Shown: positions 1 to 11,627 of the stretch, one piece after another
Numbering within the stretch: the first letter of the stretch is position 1
Layout: every line of letters starts with the position of its first letter
From: Uranotaenia lowii
Taxonomy: Eukaryota; Arthropoda; Insecta; Diptera; Culicidae
Reading direction: 5' to 3'
NCBI RefSeq assembly: GCF_029784155.1
Contig: NC_073693.1
Location: forward strand, 169,127,104 to 169,191,103
DNA length: 64,000 bases
Position numbers and translations under genes: made by a program
The notes under the pieces: model-generated
The model's input: the letters and a program-made list of their open reading frames with translations, nothing else
Database searches by the model: none
Told to the model about the DNA's origin: nothing

Positions 1-663
1 TATGACTCTCTTGTAATTTTTATAACGCGCTAGAATCAGCGACGCAAACAAACAGCACAAATAGAACAAATTTGATTTAAACCAAACCCAAACGCCTGCC
101 CTAGTATATACAGCCTGTATAATACAGGTAAAGGAATAAATCTTATCTACCAGTGCACTCCACACGAACGACGAGCCGAGCCCGAATCCAAATTCCATAC
201 GCCTCAAACGAGTAGAAATAACGACGCAGGCCGGTCAAAATCAAACGACTCAAGCAAGCCAGAAAAACCTTGAGTCAAAATTTAAAAAAAATCAAGCTGC
301 CCGAAAAGAATCGGAGTCAAAACAAAAATACTCAAGCGAGTCAAAATAAAATACTCAAGCGAGTCAAAACCAAAGGACTCTTCCCGACTCAAGGATTTAA
401 AATCAGCCTACCTGTGAGCGGATTTTATTTTTACTCTACGGATTTTTTTCCCATCAGACTCAAGCTCTTCGCGAGTCTGCTAAACTCACCACTCGGGTAA
501 GTAGGGAGTTGATCTTGAGCAAGTGGGCCAAGAGTGGTGATTTTATTTGACTCGGCTCTGCCCGGGTTAGCTTGAGCGGATTCTCTACCCAACTCAGGCA
601 GCAAAAGTATGGAGTCAAAGAAAAAATCGACTCGGGCAAAAAAAATCAAAATTCGCAAGCTTG
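1..663 (+). mobile_element. Arm of a foldback element, cut by the window edge
   Basis: This segment is a second copy of the right arm seen at about 17620-18311. It shares the stretch with the self-complementary CAGCCTGTATAATACAGG, the repeated motif ACTCAAGCGAGTCAAAA, and the same terminus ending in TTCGCAAGCTTG at 663. No coding capacity is supported; the short ORFs here are translations of the motif repeats. The other end lies outside the window, so its target duplication cannot be checked. The complete relative at 10338-18311 has 8-bp duplications, which makes this an element end rather than a satellite. Confidence 0.75.
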
Positions 664-1640
664 CCTGAGAGTTGAGACTTTAGAAATGACACTTGAGATC
701 TGAGTCCAGAGACCTGAGACAGGAGACCTAAGACATAGGACATTAGACCTGAGACTTGAGAGTAGAGACTTGAGACATAAAACGATAGACTTGAGACCTG
801 AGACATGAAACTTGAGACTGGAGACCTGAGACAAGCTTCTAGTGTTAGTACCGCGAGAAATTAGTTATGCTCCAATTTCAACTTTCGACTCGTAGTGAAA
901 GGTTTTCACTTATAGGTGACGAAAAATAGTGTCGCGAATTCGCTAGTACAAGCTACTAGTGTTAGTACCGCGAGAAATTAACTAAGCTCCAATTTAAACT
1001 TTCGACCAGCCATGTGAAAGGGTTGAACATGTAGATGACGAAAAATGGTGTCGCGAGTTCATTAGTACAAGCTACTAGTGTAAGTACCGCGAGAAATAAG
1101 TTTAGCTTCAGTTTCAACTTGCGAAACTATGTTTCGTCACCTACAAGTCAAAGTTTTTTTACTCGAGGGGTCGCAAGTTGAAATCGGAGCTAAACTAATT
1201 TCTAGCGTCACTAACACTAGTAGCTTGTCTCAGGTTTCAGGTCGAAAGTCTCATGACTCAGGTCTCATGTTTCATGGCTCTTGTCTCATACCTCAGGTCG
1301 GTCTCAGGTCTCAGGTCTCAGGTCTCAGGTCTCAGGTCTCAGGTCTCAGGTCTAAGGTCTCAGGTCTCAGGTTTCAGGTCTCAGGTCGCAAGTCTCATGT
1401 CTCATATCTCAGGTCCCAGGTCTAAAATCTCATGTCTCGGGGCTCATGTTTCATGGCTCTTGCCTCAGGCCCTAGGTCTCATGTCTTATCTGTCATATCT
1501 CTTGTCTAAGGTCTCAGGTCTCAGGTATTATTGCTCAGGTCTCAAGTCGCATGTTTCAGGTCTAATGTCTTAGGTCTCTGGCCTCAGGTATCAGGTCCTT
1601 GTTCTCATGTATCACGTTCTTAGTCTCAGAGCTTAGGCTT
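664..1640. repeat. Foldback built from a 7-bp satellite (GGTCTCA/TGAGACC)
   Basis: The left arm (664-830) reads as degenerate GAGACCTGAGAC units and the right arm (1229-1640) as its reverse complement, with an almost pure GGTCTCA run at about 1299-1350. The arms flank a hairpin core at 831-1228, so the whole block is one large inverted repeat. ORFs that cross it encode monotonous SQVSGLR-type peptides and are not credible genes. It begins at the exact base after the foldback arm ending at 663. Confidence 0.8.
831..1228. repeat. Three ~118-bp tandem units ending in a hairpin
   Basis: Units start at 831, 948 and 1067 with ACAAGCT(T/A)CTAGTGTNAG followed by TACCGCGAGAAAT. The third unit runs into its own inverted copy and ends at 1228 with CACTAACACTAGTAGCTTGT, so 1067-1228 folds on itself. 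It sits at the centre of the heptamer foldback. Confidence 0.8.
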
Positions 1641-2929
1641 TCACAAATTAAAAAATTTCCAAGTTTTTCCCATCCAAAAGGACTGTTTTCTGTCAAAAAC
1701 CGTGTTAATTCCCAAAAACCGTGTAAAAAAGCCGTGTTAAAAAACCGTGTGAAAAACGCGTAAAAAAGCCTTGGTATACTCCGATTAGAATTACTTTAAG
1801 CAGATAATTCAAGCAAGTTCGAAAGGAATTGTGAAATAGTTTGAGATGAAACTTTAATTTATAATTCGCAAAATCATGAATGTGTTTCGAAACTTCATCA
1901 GCAATTTTATCGAAACTTGCAAATAGGTATCTCAGTAAAAATGAAATATTAGGGTAGAAGCACTAGTTATTGAACACTAGATATTGAGTTCTAGTAAAAC
2001 ATAAACCATTAATATACAGTAAAAATGTTAAACAAAAATCGTAGTGCCACTGTTGAAGCATTTTTTACCTCTGCTTAAACTATCATTAACAATTTCTGAC
2101 CTTTACAGCCACGATTTGCGTTACTAGAATATATTTTCAAATTTTGATTTAGTTTTTCGACTAAATGAAGAAAACATCCTTTTTGGATTGGAGAAAAATT
2201 AGATAAAAGACAAATAAATATTTGAATCATCGTGTTCAATAGTTGTGATCAACACAATTTTGTATAAAAAGGCTGAAGTGACGGTTTTAGAACATATTTC
2301 CGCGAAAAATCATATCGATTCGAAGCGGTGGAATAAGCCTAAGCTACACTTTCAACATTTCATACATACCGTTGTTTTTTTATTGGCTACAAACTCGCTA
2401 CATCCCAAAGATGGTGTTCAAGATATACCCTTTTACTAATACCTCAAACGACCCATTTAGAACTGACAAGATGTTTGTGTTTGTTTTTGTTAACATTGAT
2501 TTTTTTTTGACAGTCTCTCCAGTATTCTTGCAGACATTTGGTGACTCAACCAAAAAACTTAAATTGGTTCAAGTATATCGCCAAGTTTTAAATATGGATT
2601 AAGATATGGATTTTCCATTGGTCACTCAGGAACATTAATCATTTCAAGGTGACATGAATCACGTCATTATTTTTCTGAAAAATAAAATTTACCTTCTTAA
2701 CACATTACGGACCAAATACGAAAATCCTCTCTTTAGGCGTGCCGCAAATGTGCTGCTCCAATAAGCATAACTTAAATGTTATAGATTTAATGATGAAATT
2801 AATATTATAAAATTGAACACCACATTTTCGGTGACTCAAAAATACTAAACATGTAAAATTTGGTCCAGCGTCTTTTATTACCGTATCTTGAGCAAGATCA
2901 AATTATGCAGAACAAATAACACAATTTGT
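1641..2929. other. AT-rich stretch without a recognisable gene
   Basis: Between 1694 and 1772 there are about five imperfect copies of AAAAACCGTGT. The rest is AT-rich and shows only short ORFs with no family signature. Confidence 0.5.
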
Positions 2930-4700
2930 TACAAATTAGGATCACTCGTTCAAGAAATCGAACTCAGCCTGTAATGACATCACCATCTACGGAAAGCAGC
3001 CCTGACACTTGTCAAGTTGTCAAAACCAAGAAGCAGCATTTCCGCTTAGTCACTTTCATTTCTCGTGTTCCTAGTCTATGATCGACATCTTGCACGTAGA
3101 TTGTCGTAAAACCAACTAGTCAATCCGATCCTAAGCAACTTCTCTGCATGATTAGAGAAATTCGGTTCCGCGCAAACAGAGTGATTCCTGTGTTAAAGGT
3201 AATCGAATGAAATCAATCATATGTGATGGAAAATAATCATACGAATAACCCTAACCTTAAGGAAGGTCGATACGGCGCGTTGAACGTGCTACCAAGTCCG
3301 GAACCAACCATCCAAGGCGAGTGGAGGCATGCCAGAAGCATGCAATAGGACGGTAACGAAACAGCTAGGACACGGGTTAAGAATCTCTCCTCACTCAAGC
3401 CCCAAATGTGCATGATCGGGATCGAGTCTAGGTAGAGTTGACACAGGAGAATAAGGGTATGATCTATTCTGTAATAATTGAGCTTAACCTAAATCAAACA
3501 ATTCAAACGCAGGCGAACATACTTCGATAAAGCGATTTCCGCGAACGGTCCAATATCCGCTAGGTGCGACCGAAAAGCTGCTAAGCAAAGTAACGAGATA
3601 AGAAAGGTAAAATTCTTACATTCGTTCAGAGTAAGCTCAACCTAATCATAAAACTGTCGTGCAGGCAACCAGAGTTCGAAGAGGCATTCGAAAGGAGAAC
3701 TCACATGCTGTTCAGCTGGATTTGATAAGCAAAATAAGGAAAACTACTGAAGGAATAAAGACAGGCGTACAAAGTCCGCTACAACAATTCCAATTGGATT
3801 TTGCCATGCCTCACTCAATTGGATCTGGAAAGGAAACGTAAACAAGCCCTCACTGGAGGTAACGTAATCGAGTCATTCATGAAACCACATAAACATAACA
3901 CATGTTGTCTCCAGGGCTTTTGTGTAGGTCCAATCTTGCATCGGTGACGGAGTGGTCGTAGAATCGAACTGATCAAATCGGCTCACACACATTCGAACCT
4001 CCAAGTGAACATTTAGGCTGGTGTGCGCGCAGAGCTCGGATCACGAATCCGACAAACTGGATGAATGTTCATCAAGGTGTGCGTGCAGCAGTGCAGTGTA
4101 GCTATCAGCTCAAACGGATAGAGCTCAGTTTCACGGGAACTCCCATCGCCGCGGGAAGACTGCGCCGCATTATCGTCAACGAAAGTCTACGTGTCCGGAT
4201 GAGTTATCTGCGCGGTAACGCGTGTGTGAGCACATCAACGTGCTGAAGAATCCAGTTAAATCCTAGTGGCCCTCAAAGGGGTGCTTCAGAGATGCAAAGC
4301 GACGTGGGTGAATGATCATTCCCCGTCAATAGTGTGCATGTGTGTGAAAGAAAAGCAACTATACATTTGAAAGCTGGCATCGTAGAAGTTTATGTTCATT
4401 GCCCAAGTATTAGTGTTGGTGAGAGGAAGAAGATTGCTCACACATCCGGACGGTGTAATCCCCGTGGTTTATTTTCATTACCCGTCAGTGGTGTACGTGA
4501 GAGAAAGAAGATTATGCACGCACCCGGACAGTGTAATCGTCGTTGTTTGTTTTGGTTCGTCCTTCTTTGAAGCATACCTAAGTAGGACCGAATCTAGAAT
4601 CAGCTGATTGAGGCGATACAATCGTGACCGGATCATCAGACGGCGTGCTGAGAGCAGAGGCGGCTGTGGGTAGCAGAAGGCAAAGGTAATGATGGAAAAA
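2930..4700. other. More GC-balanced non-coding stretch of unknown origin
   Basis: Base composition is clearly less AT-rich than the flanks, but no ORF exceeds about 80 codons and none resembles a known family. I see no paired inverted ends and no primer-binding site of an LTR element. It could be unique host sequence or an old element without landmarks. Confidence 0.4.
4320..4555. repeat. 78-bp tandem repeat, three units
   Basis: GTGAGAGGAAGAAGATT-like motifs recur near 4343, 4421 and 4499, an even 78-bp spacing. Each is followed by CA(C)ACNNCCGGACNGTGTAAT in units two and three. The first unit is the most diverged. Confidence 0.7.
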
Positions 4701-7480
4701 TTTGTTTAATCTATCTCTGCAAGGGAATATTCAATTAGAGATCCTTGAAATTGTGTCAACAACATCATTTGTTATGATCGTTTATAAAAAGTATTGACGT
4801 GTAAAATGATATTTCAAACTATTCATGTCTTTTGTTTATTGCTATGAATAATGTACGATAACCGTAACGTATCTAAACGGTAGATCAAATTATTGAGAGT
4901 TGGATTTTCTTTGAATGAAACAGTCATGCGATAAAGATAGGGTGGAATAATAATATAAGTATACGAGTGCGATTGTAGTCAGCAACATTTTTGAGATAAA
5001 GAATGCCGAATTTTGGTGTTTCTTGGCTTGATGTGATAAATTGGATCAAGACACTGTCTAGACCAGACAGACACTAGGCCTTCTGAAAAATAATACATTA
5101 CTAAAGGCGGACGGCTTGGCCATAGTAAAAGTTATCAAAATATTGTCAATTCATGAATTGTAAAACAAATTTCAAGAACAAAATATTAACCCTTAACACC
5201 CCTCATGGGCCCACTCACCCTCTTGAATTTGAAATGCATGGTTTCACTCAACATTCCATGTATTTATTTAGACTTAATCAAGTCAAACTATGGCTGTTCG
5301 AATTTTGACATTTCCCTAATATCCGATCCATACAATTAGAATGACACATTTGAAATCGTGATCCTTCGAAGATTATGCCTCTAGTCGGAATCTTCAAAAA
5401 TAACCCCATTCCCGTCATAAAAAATAGTATAGAATGAAAAATAGTATACTTGATGTACTTTTCTTATTTTCAACATATCTTTTTGATAAAAATTATCAAC
5501 TCGGCGTCTTTTGCATTCAGAGTGCCCGGACCCTAGACAAAAAAAAACTAGCAAAATCTGAAGATAAAAGGCCAGTTGACTATTTTTGGTCATAGAATTA
5601 TCATTTCACAGTTTTACAGTATCAGACAAAGAGAATTCTAAAAGTTTGTCCACTACCGCAGAGTCATTGCATACTTTCAGGCACAACTTTCTAGGTAAAA
5701 AATTGTTTTTAGAATTCTTTTAAACAGATAACTACTGGATAAACATTGGTTATTCGACAAATATTAGTGATTTCATGATAACCAATAATCACGATCCATT
5801 CAGAAGAAAAATATATCTAAATGAATTCTAGGGATCAATTATACCCATAACATACATTTTTGAACTTCTTTTTCATTCTGGTTTTAAGATATAGCGAAGG
5901 AATCAAATATCCTCAGAGATCAAGTACTTTTTCCTCAAATTCATGAGCATATGAGCTAATTCTTGTTCGAATATGCATACAATTGACATGATTCTCGTAA
6001 AGATCTACTGTCTATCATTTCTAGTTTTTTTTTGTGATATGGCGTGTTGAATTTTTCAAAATGGTCGGTTTTGGGTAAAAATAGCGATTTTCCATATAAT
6101 TTGTGAACAGTTGTTGTTCCCGTTTTTCGTTTGATCAAAACAGTGAGAGAATAAAAACCGTAAATTTAAAAGGCGTTTTGCGTTGATAACTCAAAATTGA
6201 TAATGTTTTTATTTATGTATTAATCTCTTCGACTCAAAACGTCTCAATTTCGTTTGTTAATTTTCATTTGAACTAATGAAACTGAGACTAGAATTTCAAT
6301 AGCTAGAAGTCTAGTATGGGAAACACAGAACCACTTATCGTGTTTTCAGAAGCATTCAGCAGACATTAAACAGAACCCGGCTTCCATTGCATCTCCTACT
6401 TGAAAACACGTCAAATTCAACAGTTACAAAACTTCTCCATTTACCTTCTTCCTATGGAAAAACAGGATCCCAGCTCAGTCACAATGCTATGCTGCTACCT
6501 AGTTAGTGTTTGCCGGTGAACAACATTTTAGCCGGAGCGCTAATTACCTTGCTTTTTGACGCACAAGAGCAGAAAAACACTAATCCAACCAAAACCCACT
6601 ACTACCCACGCTCTCACACATACAGATACATACACACGCAGAGCACCCACAGGCAAATGTGAAATGCAGTCGCATGATGTGTGCTCGGCTCTGCTGGTGA
6701 GATGAGGCAATGGTGGTACTTGACCCCGTCTGATTTTCCTGCGTATCTACATACCTCTACCTATAGCAAAATTTCCAGTGCTGTTTTCGCATTTTGCTTT
6801 GATATTTGACGGTGCCGGTTGATGTCGAGAACTTTTCGGTTTCAAATTCACCTGAATAGCTTGCAGGTTGATCTGACCCGAAGTTATGGTTTTGCTGGAA
6901 GGTATTGTGTCGCTCCTTAAGTGCTATCACAATGCTTCACATCAAAGACAAAAGCGGCAGCGGAAACTTTTGAGTTGTTGATTTTTCTTTTATCATTTTC
7001 ATTGAATTTTTCTTTTTATTATTAACGTATGTAAATAAGTTAAAATATTGAAAATAATTATGAGTTTTTTTTTATCTAACTGACTAATTAAATCGGGAAA
7101 TGGAAGGTATATACAAACCTTCATTAGACTGAGCAGATTTGAAGTCATTTTTGAATTCTTTAATCCATTATTTTGGTTCAAAACTCATTCATGATTATTT
7201 GCACAACTTTTAAGTAACGTTTACACGAGCACATCACTATAAGAGGAAATTTTCTAGCTTGAATTGAATCCGGATTGCTTTTCTTGAGCGATTTTAGAAA
7301 CATTGCGTAAATTTCAAACGCGGATTACACGTACCTACAGTTGACTGCGTTGATTTACGGTCATTTTTTAATATCTCAAACCATGGGGAATAAAAAGATC
7401 CGTTTTGATTCAAAACTCATTCTAAGCAGAATTTTAAAGTAACGTTTATATGAGTAAATTTAAACTTTTATGTATGTATT
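4701..7480. other. AT-rich stretch, mostly unassigned
   Basis: No coding sequence is supported. Around 7165-7200 and 7410-7440 a TTCAAAACTCATTC...TTTTAAGTAACGTTTA motif occurs twice and again inverted near 26690-26750, so the big retrotransposon appears to have landed in older repeat sequence. The 6560-6760 block is less AT-rich but carries no recognisable feature. Confidence 0.4.
5440..5530 (+). repeat. Dispersed repeat, copy 1
   Basis: ATACTTGAT...TTTTCTTATTTTCA(A/C)CATATCTTTTTG followed by CAACTCG(G/C)CGTCTTT is shared with 63882-63965 in the same orientation. No ends can be defined from two copies. Confidence 0.65.
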
Positions 7481-7552
7481 TTTTTTTCTCAGTCTTATTT
7501 ATCAGTTTATTGTCGTTTAGTATAACTTAACATGTACAAATATCAATACATT

Positions 7553-7952
7553 TTAGATTGTCAAATGAAAATCTAATGCATTTAAATCTACGTTGAAACT
7601 GCAGTCATTTACAAAAAGAATGAATTTTGCTAATAATTTCAAAATTTCTATGCGTTTTGACCGCCCTATTCTGTCCAGCATCGGCGAGCACAAATCATTC
7701 ACTAAAATTGGTTGATGACCATCGAACAGCAGGTTGATTTTTTGTTGAAGCAAGCGCGCACCGGCTCTTACTCGTTGACAGCAGAAAAATTTGTGAGCTA
7801 TTGTTTCCACCTCGCCACAATACTCACAGTTTTCGTTGGGTACTCGTTGCAGTGTGCATAGCAGTTTACGATGAACTGTCTTTTCGTTTGTCCAAATGTA
7901 CAACAGAGATCTCACGCTCGAGGAGAGTTGAGGCGATGAAATATTGCCCCAT
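7553..7952 (-). pseudogene. Retrotransposon ORF2, piece 4: C-terminus with CCHC motif
   Basis: From the duplication at 7938-7952 the frame continues as NISSPQLSSSVRSLLYIWTN and reaches a zinc-binding motif CEYCGEVETIAHKFFC, of the CX2CX7HX3-4C kind found at the C-terminus of many non-LTR ORF2 proteins. It ends at a stop at 7553. A short 3' UTR follows, with AATAAA-like sequence and an A-run at about 7478-7487, which marks the 3' end. Confidence 0.85.
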
Positions 7953-9927
7953 TATTTATTTATTTTTATTTACATAGTATTCCGTCTCACGACATAACTT
8001 GACGAACATAATTCCTAAAATTCACTCGGTTCATAGCAACCGTTCTCCAATTTCTCGGGCACCCCACGTTCGCCAGATCACGCTCCACTTGGTCTAACCA
8101 CCTCGCTCGTTGCGCCCCCGCTCGTCTTGTTCCTACCGGATTCGTAGCGAACACCTGTTTTGCAGGACAGTCGTCCGGCATTCTCGCAACATGTCCCGCC
8201 CAGCGTATCCGGCCAGCCTTCACCACCTTCGGGATACTGGGTTCGCCGTAGAGGCGCGCGAGCTCGTGGTTCATCCTTCGCCTCCACACTCCGTTCTCCT
8301 GTACGCCGCCAAAGATGGTTCTTAACACTCGTCGCTCGAATACTCCGAGTGTACGCAGGTCCTCCTCGAGCAATATCCATGTCTCGTGCCCGTAGAGAAC
8401 AACCGGTCTAATGAGCGTCATATACAGGTTACACTTCGTGCGAGGGCTAAGTCTTCTCGACCGCAGTTGCTTGTGGAGTCCATAGTAGGCACGACTTCCG
8501 CTGATAATTCGCCTCCGGATCTCACGGCTGGTGTCATTGTCTGCGGTCACCAGTGAGCCGAGATAGACAAAGTCTTCGACTATCTCCAGCTCGTCGCCGT
8601 CGATCGTGACCTTGTTATTACTGGACAAGCGGGTTCGGTCGGTCTCGGATCCGCAGGCCAGCATGTACTTCGTCTTGGACGTATTAATCATCAACCCAAT
8701 CCTTCCTGCTTCGCGTTTCAGTTTGCGGTAGATCTCCTCCACCGCCGCAGATGATCTGCCGACTATATCAATGTCATCGGCAAAGCAGATAAGTTGACTG
8801 GATCTGTTGAAAATCGTGCCCCGCATTTCGCCCACCGCTCGTCGAATAACACCTTCTAGCGCCACGTTGAACATCATGCAGGATAGACCATCACCTTGTC
8901 GAAGCCCCCTGCGCGATTCGAATGAACTCGACAATTCACCCGAAATCCGCACACAGCACTGCGTTCCATCCATCGTCGCCTTGATCAGTCTGATCAGTTT
9001 CCCGGAAAAGCCGTTCTCGTCCATGATTTTCCATAGCTCGTTACGGTCGATCGTGTCGTATGCGGCTTTGAAGTCGATGAATAGATGATGCGTAGGGACT
9101 TGGTGTTCACGGCATTTTTGGAGGATTTGCCGCAATGTGAATATCTGGTCCGTCGTAGACCGTCCCTCCATGAAGCCGGCCTGATGACTTCCCACGAATC
9201 TGTTTGCTTGTGGCGTTAGGCGGCGGAGTAGGATTCGGGACAACACTTTGTAGGCGGCATTGAGGACAGTGATCGCTCGGTAGTTCTCACAGTCCAATTT
9301 GTCGCCCTTCTTGTAGATGGGGCATATTACCCCCTCCTTCCACTCCTCCGGTAGCTGTTCTATGTCCCAGATCCGGATTATCAACCGATGTAGGCAATCG
9401 GCCAACCTGTCCGGGCCCATTTTGATGAGTTCAGCTGCGATGCCATCCTTCCCAGCCGACATGTTTCTATTCAGCTGGCGAATGGCTTCCTTAACTTCAC
9501 TCATCGTTGGGAGTGGCTCCTCTTCGTCGTTGGCTACGCCGGCGATGTACCTTCCCCCACCGTCTTGATCTCCTGCATGTGCGCCGTTCAGGTGTTCATC
9601 GAAGTGCTGCTTCCACCTTTTGATCACCTCACGATTGTCCGTCAGGATACCCCCGTCCTTATCCCGGCACATTTCGGCTTGCGGCACGAAGCCTTTGCGG
9701 GATGCGTTGAGTTTCTGATAGAACTTTCGTGTTTCTTGGGAACGATGCAGCTGCTCCAGCTCCTCGAGCTCCTCCTCCTCCAGGCGGCGCTTTTTCTCCT
9801 GGAAAAGTCGGACTCGCTGCCTCTTCCGCTGTCGGTGATTTTCCACATTTCGACGGGTGCCTCTTTGCACTACTGCCGCCCGCGCGGCATTTTCTTCGTC
9901 CATCACCCTCCTACACTCCTCGTCGAA
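7953..9927 (-). mobile_element. 5'-truncated RTE-clade retrotransposon
   Basis: The element is flanked by a perfect 15-bp duplication GAAATATTGCCCCAT at 7938-7952 and 9928-9942 and ends in an AAATAAATAAATA-type tail, as RTE elements do. The endonuclease domain is missing, so the copy is 5' truncated. It is the only long intact RT frame in the central stack and probably the latest insertion into this part of the host retrotransposon. Confidence 0.9.
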
Positions 9928-9954
9928 GAAATATTGCCCCATATGCGTTTCCAA
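7987..9954 (-). CDS. RTE reverse transcriptase, N-terminally truncated
   Basis: The frame encodes 655 residues and lacks the upstream endonuclease. Near residues 90-110 is the pre-RT linker; the RT follows with GKDGIAAELIKMG, QAGFMEGRSTTDQIFTLRQ, the catalytic FIDFKAAYDTIDR, GLRQGDGLSCMMFN and CFADDIDIVG. The C-terminal region includes GRIRWAGHVARM and RARWLDQVERDL, typical of RTE proteins. All RT catalytic Asp residues are present and there is no internal stop. The first nine codons (METHMGQYF) come from the interrupted host retrotransposon read in another frame, so the apparent start is an accident of insertion; native coding begins about residue 10. Confidence 0.88.
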   Translation of the reverse strand: METHMGQYFFDEECRRVMDEENAARAAVVQRGTRRNVENHRQRKRQRVRLFQEKKRRLEEEELEELEQLHRSQETRKFYQKLNASRKGFVPQAEMCRDKDGGILTDNREVIKRWKQHFDEHLNGAHAGDQDGGGRYIAGVANDEEEPLPTMSEVKEAIRQLNRNMSAGKDGIAAELIKMGPDRLADCLHRLIIRIWDIEQLPEEWKEGVICPIYKKGDKLDCENYRAITVLNAAYKVLSRILLRRLTPQANRFVGSHQAGFMEGRSTTDQIFTLRQILQKCREHQVPTHHLFIDFKAAYDTIDRNELWKIMDENGFSGKLIRLIKATMDGTQCCVRISGELSSSFESRRGLRQGDGLSCMMFNVALEGVIRRAVGEMRGTIFNRSSQLICFADDIDIVGRSSAAVEEIYRKLKREAGRIGLMINTSKTKYMLACGSETDRTRLSSNNKVTIDGDELEIVEDFVYLGSLVTADNDTSREIRRRIISGSRAYYGLHKQLRSRRLSPRTKCNLYMTLIRPVVLYGHETWILLEEDLRTLGVFERRVLRTIFGGVQENGVWRRRMNHELARLYGEPSIPKVVKAGRIRWAGHVARMPDDCPAKQVFATNPVGTRRAGAQRARWLDQVERDLANVGCPRNWRTVAMNRVNFRNYVRQVMS

Positions 9955-10337
9955 TTGAGGGCTGGCTGGTTTCTTTCCACGCGAGGTTGATCTGTTTGAT
10001 CAAGCAAACAGTTGTGCAGGCTTTCTGCCGACGGGTTTTGTATAATCTGGCTTGGTAGTTGGGAGTGACTATTTAAAATCAATTTCAGACACGGAAGATC
10101 TGGAGGATGATGTGGGTTGTTAATCTGTGCCTGTTGTATCAAGGTCTGATAAAACGGCATACAATCCGCTTCAAGAAGATGTCTGTTTATCAGCATTGCC
10201 TTCGTTTTCAGAGCAGGCAGATGTAGCTCTAATCCACCGTTTCTTTTTGCTCGCGCTAGTTGTTGCATCGGTACACGTGCGACAATGCCTCGCCATATGA
10301 AGCTTCCCATCGTAGCCGTCAGTTTACTAGTATGAAC
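9928..10337 (-). pseudogene. Retrotransposon ORF2, piece 3
   Basis: Reading resumes in frame after the duplication at 10330-10337 with VHTSKLTATMGSFIWRG, the conserved region after the RT domain of this group. It continues to NWKRIWGNIS at the RTE insertion site. The open frame joins piece 2 without an indel once one copy of GTATGAAC is removed, which is strong evidence that both are one original copy. Confidence 0.85.
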
Positions 10338-10809
10338 CAAGCTTGCAAAAAATCAACTCAACGAGTAAAAATCGGCTCAAACGAACGTGATTGCAGCGAT
10401 GCCACACATACCGATTTTCCGGTATTTATACCGATTTTTGAGCAAAATTTTTACCAAGAATCGGTATATACCGATTACCGATTTTTGGCAAAACATACCG
10501 ATTTCATACCGATTTTTTAGATTTTATCTAAAATTAATTCCACTTCATTCAAGCTATCTTCGTAAAGGTCCCGTAGAAAGGAGACAAAGGTCGGTAGCTG
10601 GCGTGGCATAACTTTGATCTGTACAACTTTTGAAGTATTCTGCAAAGATCTCTACGGCTCACTCTCATAATTCGTTCAATTGTTCGCGTTGTTATGTTTC
10701 TTTGTTCTGTCAAATGATGCACTATTATGGTATTCAACCTCAAAGCCAATGGACTAAGCTCAAGGCTGATATTTGACCTCCTGCGACTGCCAATAGAAGT
10801 TCCTTAAGA

Positions 10810-11627
10810 TCAATCTCAATTGACGATCGCATTAAAGCTCTTGTCTCGTGAGATGCTAACTTTTCAAGGAAATACATACACTGTTTGAATATAATCAGAA
10901 TCCTTGTTCAACTCGTCGCCAGGTGGAGTATGTCAAGATTTGAAGTGCAATCAGATACACGGTATTTAATCACTGATAAGCTGATGTAACTCTGGGCTCC
11001 CTTTTCATCAACCATCATTTCAATAGTTAGTGATTATACCGTTGATAGTGATGGCGCTAGTAGAATAGGAAATGCTCACACAGGAGCCTATGGTTCGGGA
11101 ATGATGAGCTAGATGTCGCCCACAATTTCTGGGCGATAAAATATTCTTTCGTTTGCTTAAGGAATTACATCAGTTTATTAGTGATTTAATATCATCGGTA
11201 TAATTTTCAATCCTTATGCATAAGGATTGAAAATTATACCGATGATATTAAATCACTAATAAACTGATGTAATTCCTTAAGCAAACGAAAGAATATTTTA
11301 TCGCCCAGAAATTGTGGGCGACATCTAGCTCATCATTCCCGAACCATAGGCTCCTGTGTGAGCATTTCCTATTCTACTAGCGCCATCACTATCAACGGTA
11401 TAATCACTAACTATTGAAATGATGGTTGATGAAAAGGGAGCCCAGAGTTACATCAGCTTATCAGTGATTAAATACCGTGTATCTGATTGCACTTCAAATC
11501 TTGACATACTCCACCTGGCGACGAGTTGAACAAGGATTCTGATTATATTCAAACAGTGTATGTATTTCCTTGAAAAGTTAGCATCTCACGAGACAAGAGC
11601 TTTAATGCGATCGTCAATTGAGATTGA
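10810..11627. repeat. Perfect 818-bp palindrome
   Basis: Arms 10810-11218 and 11219-11627 are 409 bp each with no spacer; the centre is ATGCAT. The parts I compared base by base are identical. Copy 2 of the host hAT carries the left-arm sequence once, followed directly by the sequence found after 11627. The right arm is therefore an added inverted duplicate. Confidence 0.85.
10973..11190. mobile_element. Small MITE, duplicated by the palindrome (mirror at 11247-11464)
   Basis: Copy 2 of the hAT reads ACACGGTAAACCATATCATC here, whereas copy 1 has about 215 extra bases. They have inverted ends TATTTAATCACTGATAAGC and, from the right, TATTAAATCACTAATAAAC. The duplication length is unclear (two or three bases). 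The MITE must have arrived before the inverted duplication because both arms carry it. Confidence 0.7.

Noticed and set aside
831..1228. CRISPR-like array from the evenly spaced 118-bp units
   Set aside because: Units are tandem without unique spacers, and the genome is eukaryotic.
431..1573. Several 60-106-codon ORFs on both strands
   Set aside because: They are translations of the ACTCAAG and GGTCTCA repeats (SQVSGLRS-type peptides) with no independent coding signal.
8110..9990. ORFs of up to 141 codons antisense to the RTE reverse transcriptase
   Set aside because: They mirror the GC-rich coding strand of the RT; no family resemblance and overlapping in multiple frames.
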